Counted from the stretch's first letter, positions 6,651 to 14,135 are shown. The stretch is DNA of 64,000 nucleotides from CBETVX01 sp965539935 (GCA_965539935.1 CBETVX010000008.1:1-64000), one strand, 5' to 3'. Program-made: numbers and translations. Notes: a model not told the origin generated them from the letters alone.

Positions 6651-6837
6651 TTGTATATAAAGCTTTAGAAATGGTTTCTAATCTTAAAGATATTGGGAAA
6701 TTAGGTTTTTTTGATTCGTCAAGTTGTTCTTGCATTATTTGTGTTTGTTTTCTAGTTTGCTTTAAAGAAAAGATTGCACAAGCAACGCTTATACAAGTAA
6801 ATATCAAATTTAGTAGAGTAAAGTAGAAGTCCAACAA
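6622..6837 (-). CDS. Small N-terminally anchored membrane protein
   Basis: 71 residues from tandem TTG codons at 6837/6834 with AAGGGGGTG 6-9 bases upstream. A hydrophobic N-terminal helix (about residues 2-24) is followed by a charged cytoplasmic stretch, KQTRKQTQIMQEQLDESKK. This 'one helix plus coiled coil' plan is common in prophage conversion proteins, but the family is unknown. Its -10 and -35 (6859-6888) are in or beside leader repeat copy 4. Confidence 0.55.
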   Translation of the reverse strand: MLDFYFTLLNLIFTCISVACAIFSLKQTRKQTQIMQEQLDESKKPNFPISLRLETISKALYTINETLKSLR

Positions 6838-6858
6838 TACACACCCCCTTGCATGGAA

Positions 6859-6888
6859 ATTTTATCATAATTTAAAGAAAGTGGACAA
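6859..6888 (-). promoter_or_regulatory. Leftward promoter overlapping leader repeat copy 4
   Basis: TTGTCC (complement of 6883-6888), an 18-base spacer and TAAAAT (complement of 6859-6864). This is the same arrangement as at 5890-5918, again with the -35 formed by the GGACAAGAA segment of a leader repeat. Confidence 0.55.
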
Positions 6889-6915
6889 GAAGAAATCGCG
6901 TAGGAGGTGAGAAAG
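6883..6915 (+). repeat. Leader repeat copy 4
   Basis: GGACAAGAAGAAATCGCGTA then GGAGG and TGAGAAAG directly before ATG at 6916. Confidence 0.75.
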
Positions 6916-7068
6916 ATGACACTGGAACAGAGAGTTGAGGAGCTTGAAAAGAGGTTAGCTGAACTTGAGAAACAAGTTCAAGAACAGCTGAGTACAAAAA
7001 AAATAATAAATAGAATTAAAGAAACCCTTAAAAAAGAAATAGGTATAGCATCAACTATTGATTATTAG
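6916..7068 (+). CDS. Small coiled-coil protein
   Basis: 50 residues from ATG at 6916 with the leader SD. Heptad-like EQRVEELEKRLAELEKQVQE gives a confident coiled coil at residues 4-23, then a basic helix. Probably oligomeric; function unknown. It converges on, and overlaps by 14 bases, the leftward gene at 7055-7222. Confidence 0.6.
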   Translation: MTLEQRVEELEKRLAELEKQVQEQLSTKKIINRIKETLKKEIGIASTIDY

Positions 7069-7222
7069 AATTTAGTTTTTCATATTCTTGTAAAGTGATT
7101 ATTGTAGCTTGTACTGAGATTTGAGCAATTGTACGAGATAATGAAGAGTCATCTGGATACATTTTGTTGATACGTTTTAGTACATTTTTCTCTAGAATTT
7201 TAGCAGTATCCTTATCTAGCAT
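7055..7222 (-). CDS. Small hypothetical protein, convergent partner
   Basis: 55 residues from ATG at 7222 with a strong SD (GGGAGGTGG, 5 bases). Soluble and helical, with the pattern DDSSLSRTIAQISVQATII. I do not recognise the family. It is the fourth leftward partner in the cassette series; a weak -10 (TAATAT) and -35 lie to its right near leader copy 5. Confidence 0.55.
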   Translation of the reverse strand: MLDKDTAKILEKNVLKRINKMYPDDSSLSRTIAQISVQATIITLQEYEKLNSNNQ

Positions 7223-7277
7223 TATTGCCACCTCCCTTTAATCAAATATTATCATATGCAGGGAAGGTGGATAAAGA

Positions 7278-7300
7278 AGAAATTACATAGGGGGGAGAAA
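7278..7300 (+). repeat. Leader repeat copy 5 (divergent)
   Basis: GAAGAAATTACATAGGGGGGAGAAAGG resembles the other leaders, but the following start codon is displaced to 7314 and a second GGAGG provides the SD. Confidence 0.5.
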
Positions 7301-7313
7301 GGAGGTCCTTTTT

Positions 7314-7469
7314 ATGAGCAATGTAATAGTTCATTATACAAATCAAAAGTCAACTGAACAGCTATCATCAGAGCTTAATAAAATGCTAAGTAAGTTCTAT
7401 AAAGAGACAGTGTATTCTAAAGAGCAACAAAGCTCAGAGAAAGAAAAAACTGATAAAGAGATTATATAA
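7314..7469 (+). CDS. Small hypothetical phage protein
   Basis: 51 residues; ATG at 7314 preceded by AAAGGAGG 8-9 bases upstream. Begins MSNVIVHYTNQ (a short beta strand) followed by a charged helix. Similar short ORFs beside recombinases occur in clostridia, but no family is assigned. No convergent partner follows. Confidence 0.5.
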   Translation: MSNVIVHYTNQKSTEQLSSELNKMLSKFYKETVYSKEQQSSEKEKTDKEII

Positions 7470-7522
7470 CAAGGGATGTTCCTTCTTAATTTAATTTTTC
7501 AAAGAAAGGTAGTGATTTAGAT

Positions 7523-7693
7523 ATGGACAAATACCTAGAGCAAAAGCTTAAGGAAGTTTTAGCAAGATGTAAGAAAAAAATGGAAGAAGTGAAAGCAGAA
7601 GGAGCAAAAGATGACTTTGAGAAAGGATTCGAGACAGGAGCTACAATGGTTCTTTATGAATTAGAAGAGTTTGTTAAAACCTACTTAAGCTAG
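7523..7693 (+). CDS. Small charged helical phage protein
   Basis: 56 residues from ATG at 7523 with AAAGAAAGG upstream. Acidic and helical with one central glycine-containing turn (FEKGFETGATM). Unknown function; early operon. Confidence 0.5.
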   Translation: MDKYLEQKLKEVLARCKKKMEEVKAEGAKDDFEKGFETGATMVLYELEEFVKTYLS

Positions 7694-7709
7694 AAGGAAG
7701 GTGGGACAA

Positions 7710-7829
7710 ATGAAGAAGGGCAAGTATATTGAAATACTTGAAAAGGGAGAAATGAGGATTTTAGTAACTCCATTTATATGTAAGGTGAGAGATTTAATGG
7801 ATAAGCTTAGGCAAATAGAAAAGCTATAA
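7710..7829 (+). CDS. Small basic phage protein
   Basis: 39 residues; ATG at 7710 with AAGGAAGGTGG upstream. Starts MKKGKYIEILEKGEMRIL, suggesting a short beta meander. Unknown function; 39 bases before the next regulator. Confidence 0.45.
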   Translation: MKKGKYIEILEKGEMRILVTPFICKVRDLMDKLRQIEKL

Positions 7830-7868
7830 TTCTTAATTTAATTATATATAAAAAGGTGGTGGAAAAGA

Positions 7869-8303
7869 ATGAGGAAATATTGCGGGGCTATCTACAAAAA
7901 GGCAAGAAAAGATGCAAATTTAACCCAAGAACAAGCAAGCGAATTACTGCCGATACCTAAGAGGACATTAAGTGCATATGAAAATGGGGATTTGTTACCA
8001 TCTGGAGAATTAGTTTGTAGAATGATTGAAGTGTATAATGCAAACTGGCTTTGGTATATGCATTTAAAAAATAATAATCCAGTAGGAAAAAAATATCTAC
8101 CAGATATAAATTTAGGAAGATTGTCAGCTAATGTATTAAGACTGCAAAAGGAAATGGCAGATGTATATCAAGCAAATAATTCATTAGTAGAAGTAGCATG
8201 TGATGATGAGATATCAAAGAATGAGGAAAAGAAATGGAACATAGTTCTTAAAGAAATAAAAGAATTAATGAGTGCTTGTGTATCATTGATGATTTCAAAT
8301 TAA
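7869..8303 (+). CDS. XRE-family regulator with C-terminal extension
   Basis: 144 residues. The HTH_3 domain fills residues 4-62 (LTQEQASELL, PKRTLSAYENGDLLP), and the remaining ~80 residues are helical and acidic and probably oligomerise. AAAGGTGGTGG precedes the ATG by about 8 bases. Such genes often sit upstream of recombination and replication functions in clostridial phages as early-gene regulators. Confidence 0.8.
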   Translation: MRKYCGAIYKKARKDANLTQEQASELLPIPKRTLSAYENGDLLPSGELVCRMIEVYNANWLWYMHLKNNNPVGKKYLPDINLGRLSANVLRLQKEMADVYQANNSLVEVACDDEISKNEEKKWNIVLKEIKELMSACVSLMISN

Positions 8304-8509
8304 ATATTATATCATATTTTAATCTGATTTACCATGCATAAATTGTTCATGGTGCAAACATAAAAATTCATATATCGTTAAAGTGGAGGATAGTTAAGAG
8401 AATGAAAATAAATAGAAAAATAAAAAAAGCCCCAAGAAAAGGGCAGACAAAAAATATCCGTACCTCCATTATACCCATTTTTTAAAAATTATACAAGGGA
8501 GATGAAAAT
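8304..8509. other. Gap with a possible 27-codon ORF and leftward hairpin
   Basis: ATG at 8402 opens a 27-residue lysine-rich frame to 8485 with a distant GGAGG. The same DNA, read on the minus strand, forms GCCC/GGGC around an 8-base loop followed by seven T, a plausible leftward terminator. I cannot decide between the two. Confidence 0.3.
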
Positions 8510-8758
8510 ATGAATAGGAAAGAAATACTTAAGAGAATTAATGAGCTTAAAAGTATTAATAAAGTATTTGAATTAATTACTGATGATATAGATGAACAAA
8601 AGTATCTTGAAGAAATAGAAGGAACCATAGATGAAGCAATATATTTCTATCAAGAAAAGTTAGAAGAAATAAATATGGTAAGCATTAATCAAGGACAAGC
8701 TTATTCTGATGGTATTAGAGAAAATATACACCCTGCATATGTATATGGGAGGGTGTAA
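8510..8758 (+). CDS. Hypothetical phage protein upstream of YqaJ
   Basis: 82 residues, acidic N-terminal helical hairpin (residues 1-55) and a flexible C-terminus. GGGAGATG lies before the ATG. It ends one base before the exonuclease start, so the genes are translationally linked. No family recognised; possibly an accessory of the RecT/YqaJ pair. Confidence 0.6.
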   Translation: MNRKEILKRINELKSINKVFELITDDIDEQKYLEEIEGTIDEAIYFYQEKLEEINMVSINQGQAYSDGIRENIHPAYVYGRV

Positions 8759-8759
8759 A

Positions 8760-9692
8760 ATGCAAGCTAAAGTTTTTATAAATACACTTAATATAGACCG
8801 CAATCAGTGGCTTAAAAAGAGAAAAATAGGGATTGGAGGCTCTGACGCAGCTGCAGTAGCAGAACTAAATCCGTGGACAAGTCCTATAGCTGTATATCTT
8901 GACAAGCTAGGACTATCAGAACCAGTAGAAGATAATGAGCGTATGAGAATAGGCAGGGACTTAGAGGATTATGTTGCCAAAAGGTTTAGCGAAGCTACTG
9001 GGATGAAAGTAAGGCGTAGAAATGCAATACTGCAACATCCAGAATATCCCTTCATGATAGCAGATGTGGATAGGCTTATAGTTGGTAAAAATGAAGGGCT
9101 AGAGTGTAAGGTCGCCAATTCCTTTGCTAAAAAAGAATGGGAAAATGATGAAATTCCAACTCACTATGAAATACAGTGCCATCACTACATGGCAGTGACA
9201 GGATATAAAGCTTGGTGGATAGCTGTACTGATAGGTAATGAAAAGTTCATTTACAAAAAAATAGAGCGTGATGAAAAAGTAATAAAAAACCTAATAAAAA
9301 TTGAAAAAGATTTCTGGGAGAATCATGTATTAAAAAAACAAATGCCTGCACCTGATGGTTCAGGTGCAGCAACAGAAATTATTAAAGAAATGTATTCTAA
9401 TTCAATACCTGGGCAAAGAATAGAACTACCTAAAAGTTATAAAAGTAAGCTACAAAGGCTTGATGAGATTAAAGAATTAATTAGCAAATTAGATAAAGAA
9501 AAGAAACAAATAGAACAAGAATTGCAGCTTGAGATGGGAGAAAATGAAATAGCTCTAATAGGAGATAGAATGATTACTTGGAAAACAGTTAACTCTAATA
9601 AATTTGACTCTAAGAGCTTTAAAAAAGATTATCCAGACCTATATGAAAAATACGTTAAGAAAAGCTCTTATAGAAGATTTACAGTTAAATAA
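8760..9692 (+). CDS. YqaJ-family phage exonuclease
   Basis: 310 residues. ATG at 8760 is chosen because GGGAGGGTG precedes it by 4 bases. The family pattern is clear: GIGGSDAAAVAELNPW near the N-terminus, E in GRDLEDYVA, catalytic D in MIADVDRLI, and E-x-K in GLECKVA, together forming the PD-(D/E)XK site, then EIQCHHYMAV. It degrades one strand of double-stranded ends to create 3' tails for the RecT annealing protein encoded immediately downstream. A coiled coil near residues 235-265 (ISKLDKEKKQIEQEL) precedes the C-terminus. Confidence 0.92.
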   Translation: MQAKVFINTLNIDRNQWLKKRKIGIGGSDAAAVAELNPWTSPIAVYLDKLGLSEPVEDNERMRIGRDLEDYVAKRFSEATGMKVRRRNAILQHPEYPFMIADVDRLIVGKNEGLECKVANSFAKKEWENDEIPTHYEIQCHHYMAVTGYKAWWIAVLIGNEKFIYKKIERDEKVIKNLIKIEKDFWENHVLKKQMPAPDGSGAATEIIKEMYSNSIPGQRIELPKSYKSKLQRLDEIKELISKLDKEKKQIEQELQLEMGENEIALIGDRMITWKTVNSNKFDSKSFKKDYPDLYEKYVKKSSYRRFTVK

Positions 9693-9706
9693 GGAGGATG
9701 ATATAA

Positions 9707-10561
9707 ATGGCAAGTAGCAAAGTTAAAAATGCACTTCAAAATAAAGCCAGTAATAATTCAGCAAGCAAAAATACAGGACCTAAAACTATAAAAGACTGGA
9801 TTAAGGTTATGGAACCTGAAATAAAGAAAGCACTTCCTAGTGTAATAACACCTGAAAGATTTACAAGGATGGCCTTAACTGCCATAAGTGTAAATCCAAA
9901 ACTTGCAGTGTGTACACCTAAAAGTTTTATGGGAGCTTTAATGAATGCAGCTCAGCTTGGTTTAGAACCTAACACGCCACTGGGACAAGCATATCTAATC
10001 CCTTTCAAAAACAAAGGAATTATGGAAGTCCAATTTCAGTTAGGATACAAAGGACTTATTGATTTAGCATACAGAAGTGGAGAATTTGCAAATATTTATG
10101 CTAAAGAAGTTTATGAAAATGATGAGTTTGAATATGAATTTGGACTAAAGCCCAATTTAGTTCATAAACCAGCTACTAAGGATAGAGGAGAAGTTATAGC
10201 ATTTTATGCTGTATTTAAGTTAGTAAATGGTGGGTTTGGTTTCGAGGTTATGAGTAAGGATGACATTATAGCTCATGCTAAAAAATACAGTCAAAGTTAT
10301 AACAGTAAATATAGCCCTTGGACAAATAATTTTGATGAAATGGCCAAGAAAACTGTGCTTAAAAAGGTTCTTAAATATGCTCCAATTAAGGTTGAGTTCG
10401 TAAGACAAGTAACAGAAGATGGAACTATAAAAACTGAAATATCAGAAGATATGTCAGAAGTACAAAGTGAAAATATATTTGAAGCTGAATATACTGTTGA
10501 GGAAGATGAGGAGCAGGAAGAACCACCAATAGATTTAACAGGAACACCAATGGAGGAATAA
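9707..10561 (+). CDS. recT: RecT-family single-strand annealing protein
   Basis: 284 residues, full length for RecT. The diagnostic core is present: CTPKSFMGALMNAAQLGLEP, then GQAYLIPF, EVQFQLGYKGLIDLAYRSG and the SPWTNNFDEMAKKTVLKK segment near the C-terminus. The last ~35 residues are very acidic, a feature used by annealing proteins to contact partners. AAGGAGGATG lies before the ATG. It pairs with the upstream YqaJ exonuclease for phage homologous recombination. Confidence 0.95.
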   Translation: MASSKVKNALQNKASNNSASKNTGPKTIKDWIKVMEPEIKKALPSVITPERFTRMALTAISVNPKLAVCTPKSFMGALMNAAQLGLEPNTPLGQAYLIPFKNKGIMEVQFQLGYKGLIDLAYRSGEFANIYAKEVYENDEFEYEFGLKPNLVHKPATKDRGEVIAFYAVFKLVNGGFGFEVMSKDDIIAHAKKYSQSYNSKYSPWTNNFDEMAKKTVLKKVLKYAPIKVEFVRQVTEDGTIKTEISEDMSEVQSENIFEAEYTVEEDEEQEEPPIDLTGTPMEE

Positions 10562-10563
10562 TT

Positions 10564-10686
10564 ATGAAAAGACCTGATTTGATTAAAATTGAAGGTGGAA
10601 GTAAAAATAAAGAAAGTCTTAAAAATGCAATATTTCCCCTAATATTAGCATTGACAATTATATTATTAATTATTCTTAAATTTTGA
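10564..10686 (+). CDS. 40-residue tail-anchored membrane peptide
   Basis: ATG at 10564, three bases after the recT stop. The first 20 residues are charged; residues 22-39 form one hydrophobic helix ending in KF. The SD (GGAGGA) lies within the end of recT. Unknown function; a terminator hairpin follows. Confidence 0.5.
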   Translation: MKRPDLIKIEGGSKNKESLKNAIFPLILALTIILLIILKF

Positions 10687-10711
10687 TATCCCCCTATAAA
10701 ATTCATATATA

Positions 10712-10742
10712 GGTGCCCAGGGATACCTGGGTGCCCCTTTTA
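10712..10742 (+). terminator. Rho-independent terminator
   Basis: GGTGCCCAGG (10712-10721) and CCTGGGTGCC (10726-10735) form a 10-bp stem with two G-T pairs and a 4-base loop, followed by CCTTTT. Separates the recombination genes from the replication gene; partial read-through is likely. Confidence 0.7.
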
Positions 10743-10755
10743 AGTAGGTGATAAA

Positions 10756-11781
10756 TTGGCAAGTCCTCAGAAAGAAAATGGATATACAGCTATAGCAAAT
10801 GAACTACTAGAAGCTATATATAGAGCAAAATTAAATGGAACACAATTTAGAATTTTTTTGGCTATTCTAAGATTTACTTATGGATTTAATAGAAAATGTC
10901 ATGAATTCTCACTTGGATTTTTGTCTGATTCCATTGGGTCTAATAAACAACAAGTAAAAAGAGAACTAGATAAGTTAATAGACTTAAACATTATTATTGT
11001 TGTAAAAGAAGCAGGCTTTAATAATTCTAGAATATTAAAAATTAATAAAAATTATGATGAGTGGAAGTTAAAAAATATACAGTCAATTAAAAAGAGTACA
11101 GTAAGCGAATTAGATTACTCAACAGTAAGCGAAAATGCTTACTCTACAGTAAGCGGATTAGCTTACCAAGAAAGAAAATATAAAGACAATATAAAAAAAA
11201 ATACTACTACTATTGCTATATATAATGGACTTCAAGAAACTGGAAATCAAGCTCCTGTCGCCCAGGTAGATGCCGACTCTACCAAACAGGATGAAGCAGA
11301 TGAAGATATTTTAAATAAGCTTAATTCAGCAGTAGATAAGCTAGATAATTCACCTGTTGCTATTATTGAAAGGCATTATGCTGCTAATGTCTTAAATAAA
11401 ACTCATGCAGGTGTGAAAGATATACAAGCTATATCAGAGGTCTACCAGGAAGGATACCCTGTAGATTTTATTATAAATTGCATTGATAAAGCCTGTGAGC
11501 GTTATAAAGCAAACAATAATGGGAAACTTGCCATACATAGCTTTAAGTATTTTATTCCCTTCATAAAGGACGAATGGGAGAAAAAGAAACTAAAAGAAGC
11601 TGCTGAAAGAATAGAGACTAGAGAACCAAAGGTCAATTTAAATAAAGCTAAAGTAAAGCAAAATCCCAAAGAAAAACAAAACTATTCTAGCAGCAGACCC
11701 AAGAATAGATTTCATAATTTCAAGCAGAGGCACCACAAATATAGCAATGAAGAGCTTGAAAAAATACTGGGAATCAAATAG
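10756..11781 (+). CDS. Phage replication initiator (Rep_O N-terminal type)
   Basis: 341 residues from TTG at 10756 (TAGGTGATAAA before it). The N-terminus, GYTAIANELLEAIYRAKLNG through RFTYGFNRKCHEFSLGFLSDS, is the winged-helix of lambda O/DnaD-type initiators (residues 10-100). A low-complexity linker, then a C-terminal segment (residues 195-275) and a basic tail follow. It should bind the phage origin and recruit helicase. No helicase loader or helicase is seen nearby, so host proteins are probably used. Repeated GTAAGCGAA-like motifs at 11100-11160 within the coding region could be origin iterons, as in lambda O. Confidence 0.85.
   Translation: MASPQKENGYTAIANELLEAIYRAKLNGTQFRIFLAILRFTYGFNRKCHEFSLGFLSDSIGSNKQQVKRELDKLIDLNIIIVVKEAGFNNSRILKINKNYDEWKLKNIQSIKKSTVSELDYSTVSENAYSTVSGLAYQERKYKDNIKKNTTTIAIYNGLQETGNQAPVAQVDADSTKQDEADEDILNKLNSAVDKLDNSPVAIIERHYAANVLNKTHAGVKDIQAISEVYQEGYPVDFIINCIDKACERYKANNNGKLAIHSFKYFIPFIKDEWEKKKLKEAAERIETREPKVNLNKAKVKQNPKEKQNYSSSRPKNRFHNFKQRHHKYSNEELEKILGIK
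11100..11162 (+). repeat. Three short direct repeats inside the replication gene (possible ori iterons)
   Basis: The motif ACAGTAAGCG(A/G)A recurs at about 21-27 bp spacing (around 11098, 11122 and 11149), each followed by an A/T-rich TTAGATTAC- or TGCTTAC-like segment. Lambdoid O genes carry their origin iterons within the coding sequence, so an origin is plausible here. Confidence 0.45.
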
Positions 11782-11808
11782 TGACTTGTTTAGAAAGGAA
11801 GTGAAAAA

Positions 11809-11979
11809 GTGGGATTATTGTTTAGGATACTTGAAGGAGAAGGAGCTGAAATTATAGATCATAGAGCCTTAGAGATATCTAAAGGTGTACAAGAGCAAGT
11901 TTTGAGTGGGAGAGATTTTCATGAGACTTTGAAAGATGCTAGAAAGCTTATGAGAAGAGATGATAATAATGACAGTTAA
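11809..11979 (+). CDS. Small hypothetical phage protein
   Basis: 56 residues from GTG at 11809 with AAAGGAAGTG upstream. Starts GLLFRILEGEGAEIIDHRAL. Its last 11 bases overlap the RemA-like gene. No family recognised. Confidence 0.5.
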   Translation: MGLLFRILEGEGAEIIDHRALEISKGVQEQVLSGRDFHETLKDARKLMRRDDNNDS

Positions 11980-12226
11980 TATTGGGTTCGGAAATGTAGT
12001 CATGATAAATAAAATAATAGCAATTGTTAAGTATGAAGCAGCCCCAATCAAAAGGATGGTTCAAGAGTCTAGATATAATGGCAAAGTCGTAGATGCAACC
12101 TGTGGTAGAAAAACAAAAACAGTAATTGTTTGTGGAGACTATATAATACTTTCGGCACTTCAAACAAATACAATTGCTGGGAAAATTGAAAGGGGATTAG
12201 GGCATGAAGATAAAGAGACAGTTTAA
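11969..12226 (+). CDS. RemA-like (DUF370) DNA-binding regulator
   Basis: About 85 residues. The DUF370/RemA signature spans nearly the whole chain: NIGFGNVVMINKIIAIV, then APIKRMVQE, VDATCGRKTKTVIV and YIILSALQTNTIAGKI. In Bacillus, RemA is a ring-forming DNA-binding activator of matrix and osmoprotection genes, and clostridial homologues lie near gmk/rpoZ. Here the gene is inside a phage early operon between the replication and RusA genes, so it is probably a phage regulator or host-program modulator. ATG at 11969 gives the usual N-terminus; ATG at 11960 is in frame. Confidence 0.85.
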   Translation: MTVNIGFGNVVMINKIIAIVKYEAAPIKRMVQESRYNGKVVDATCGRKTKTVIVCGDYIILSALQTNTIAGKIERGLGHEDKETV

Positions 12227-12398
12227 AATCGATAGATTATACTTTTGGACAGTTATCAGTGCAGTAATAATTATTTCAGCTCTAATGGCTCTAATTATTT
12301 TTAGAAATAATCCCAAAATTATTTTGATTTTAAATTTATGTATGTTTTTATATCAAGTCTTTCTAGTAATCAAGACTCTGAGGTGGTTGTATGAATGA
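12204..12398 (+). CDS. Two-helix membrane protein
   Basis: 64 residues overlapping the RemA-like gene by 23 bases. Hydrophobic helices at about residues 12-33 and 38-57 with a short NNPK loop and a basic N-terminus (KIKRQFKIDR). SD within the preceding gene (AAGGGG). Function unknown; overlaps the RusA start by 8 bases. Confidence 0.55.
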   Translation: MKIKRQFKIDRLYFWTVISAVIIISALMALIIFRNNPKIILILNLCMFLYQVFLVIKTLRWLYE

Positions 12399-12750
12399 AC
12401 TAAACATAGTGGTTCCAGGAAGACCAGTGCCCTATGTAAGAATGACTCAAAGAGGTAAGTATGTTAAGAGCAGGGCCAAAAAGTACCTTGAATATAAAAA
12501 TTCTATTAGCTGGATTGCTAAAACAAAAATCAAGACACCTATATCAGCTAGCATATTTATATCCGTAAAAGTTTTTATAAATGGCAAAAAGCAAGGTGAC
12601 GCTGATAATTACTTAAAAACAGCTATGGATGGACTTAATAAAATAGCATACATAGATGATATCCAAGTTATAAAAGCAACAGTTGAAAAAATTCCTTGCG
12701 AAAAAAAAGATGAGCGAATGGAAATAAGAATAAAGGAAGTGGTTAATTGA
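12391..12750 (+). CDS. rusA: RusA-family Holliday junction resolvase
   Basis: 119 residues, the normal RusA length. It has VPGRPVPYVRMTQRGK at the N-terminus, and the catalytic block GDADNYLKTAMDGLNKIAY followed by IDDIQV supplies the conserved aspartates and the lysine. It resolves recombination and replication intermediates before packaging, consistent with the RecT/YqaJ set upstream. GAGGTGG precedes the ATG. Confidence 0.93.
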   Translation: MNELNIVVPGRPVPYVRMTQRGKYVKSRAKKYLEYKNSISWIAKTKIKTPISASIFISVKVFINGKKQGDADNYLKTAMDGLNKIAYIDDIQVIKATVEKIPCEKKDERMEIRIKEVVN

Positions 12751-12935
12751 CAGATATTACTATGAAATACGCCTTTAGGAGTATTATAAGATACTTAAAT
12801 GGAGACATTGAAACGGCAATAGAATTAGCAACAGTGGCAGAAAAACTACATGATAATGAACAAAAAGCTTGGTATCAAGTTGGAGAGATTATTCCAGTTG
12901 AAGTTAAGAGAGAACTATATAAAATGGTCGGATAA
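12747..12935 (+). CDS. Small hypothetical phage protein
   Basis: 62 residues from TTG at 12747, overlapping the RusA stop by 4 bases with GGAAGTGG upstream. Helical (RSIIRYLNGDIETAIELAT). Unknown; conserved placement after rusA is common for such short genes. Confidence 0.55.
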   Translation: MTDITMKYAFRSIIRYLNGDIETAIELATVAEKLHDNEQKAWYQVGEIIPVEVKRELYKMVG

Positions 12936-12982
12936 GTTGTAGGTACTAAATTTTAATAGCGAAAATGTTAGGAGGGTTTTCG

Positions 12983-13366
12983 ATGAGTAAAATTATTGAT
13001 TTAAATGAATTTGCATGTGGAGCAATGGCAGAGCAAGTTAATATTGAATTAGCTAAAGTATTAAAAAACATAGCTGACCCTAATACGGATTATAAGGCAA
13101 AAAGGAAACTAGTAATAACACTTACTTTCACTACAGATGAATCAAGAGATATGACTGTAGTAGATGTAAAAACGCAATCAAAGCTTGCACCACAAAAAGC
13201 ACTTAATACTAAAATACTAATCGGACAAGACTTTGAAACTGGTCAAATCATAGGAAAAGAGTACAAAAAGCAAGTGCCAGGACAAATGTTTTTAGATGTT
13301 GATGAAGAAACTGGAGAAATAAAGGAAGGCCACATATCAAATACTGGTTTACAAATATTAAAATAA
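12983..13366 (+). CDS. Conserved phage protein ('replication terminator'-annotated family)
   Basis: 127 residues from ATG at 12983 with TAGGAGGG 6 bases upstream. IDLNEFACGAMAEQVNIEL, then VLKNIADPNTDYKAKRKL and a beta-rich half (LVITLTFTTDESRDMT) match my memory of a clostridial phage family usually annotated as replication terminator protein. I regard that name as unproven. It lies with the next gene in the replication/recombination block. Confidence 0.6.
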   Translation: MSKIIDLNEFACGAMAEQVNIELAKVLKNIADPNTDYKAKRKLVITLTFTTDESRDMTVVDVKTQSKLAPQKALNTKILIGQDFETGQIIGKEYKKQVPGQMFLDVDEETGEIKEGHISNTGLQILK

Positions 13367-13386
13367 AAAATTAGGAGGAATAAATT

Positions 13387-14097
13387 ATGTTAAATAGAGA
13401 TGCTTTAGAATATTTAGTGAGTTTAGGAGATGTAGAAGTAATAACAGTTGGTAATCAAGAATATTCAACTAAGAAACTATACATGATTACAGAGCCAAAA
13501 CCAGCACAGCTGGAAACAACAACTTTAACAGCTTTGATAGATTATATTAAATCAGAGATAGATCCACATTGCAGTGAAAAACTTTTAATACATATTAAAA
13601 GCCCATCTGAAGTTGTTTTGTATTCTGGACTTAGAGATGATGCAGAAAGAGAAACATACATGGTTTGTAAGGCATTAACACCAAATAATATAAGTTTTAA
13701 TAGATTCTTAGATACAGAACAATTTAATATTATGTTGCAATCAAGCTTTGTAGACAATGATGATAGAAAAAAATTATTAAAAGTAACTGGAACAATTACA
13801 GATAAAGCAGTAAAGGAAGTTGGAGATGATGGAGTAAGCCAAGCTGTAACTATAAAAACAGGAGTGGCAACTGTAAATGATGTAAAAGTACCTAATCCAG
13901 TAATTTTGGCACCATACAGAACATTCCCAGAGATAGAACAACCAGAAAGTAGGTTTATATTTAGAATGCAGAGTGGTCCTGCTGCAGCTTTATATGAAGC
14001 AGACGGTGGAGCTTGGAGAAATGAAGCTATGAGTAGGATAAAAGAATATTTGGAAAATCAATTAAGAGAGATAGACTTTGTAGAAATAATTTCTTAA
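13387..14097 (+). CDS. Conserved phage protein of unknown function
   Basis: 236 residues, TTAGGAGG before ATG. The C-terminal part resembles beta-rich structural or binding proteins (FRMQSGPAAALYEADGGAWRN). It follows the preceding gene closely and is often paired with it in clostridial phages, by recollection. No catalytic motif is evident. A hairpin terminator follows, making this the end of the middle operon. Confidence 0.6.
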   Translation: MLNRDALEYLVSLGDVEVITVGNQEYSTKKLYMITEPKPAQLETTTLTALIDYIKSEIDPHCSEKLLIHIKSPSEVVLYSGLRDDAERETYMVCKALTPNNISFNRFLDTEQFNIMLQSSFVDNDDRKKLLKVTGTITDKAVKEVGDDGVSQAVTIKTGVATVNDVKVPNPVILAPYRTFPEIEQPESRFIFRMQSGPAAALYEADGGAWRNEAMSRIKEYLENQLREIDFVEIIS

Positions 14098-14105
14098 TAA
14101 AGATT

Positions 14106-14135
14106 AAGGTGTTAGGAATTAGGACCTAGCACCTT
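14106..14135 (+). terminator. Rho-independent terminator
   Basis: AAGGTGTTAGG (14106-14116) and CCTAGCACCTT (14125-14135), an 11-bp stem with one G-T pair, 8-base loop. The T tract after it is weak. Confidence 0.6.

Noticed and set aside
6533..6826. Rightward 97-codon frame
   Set aside because: No SD; the conserved leader sets another frame (6507), and most of it is antisense to the leftward gene 6622-6837.
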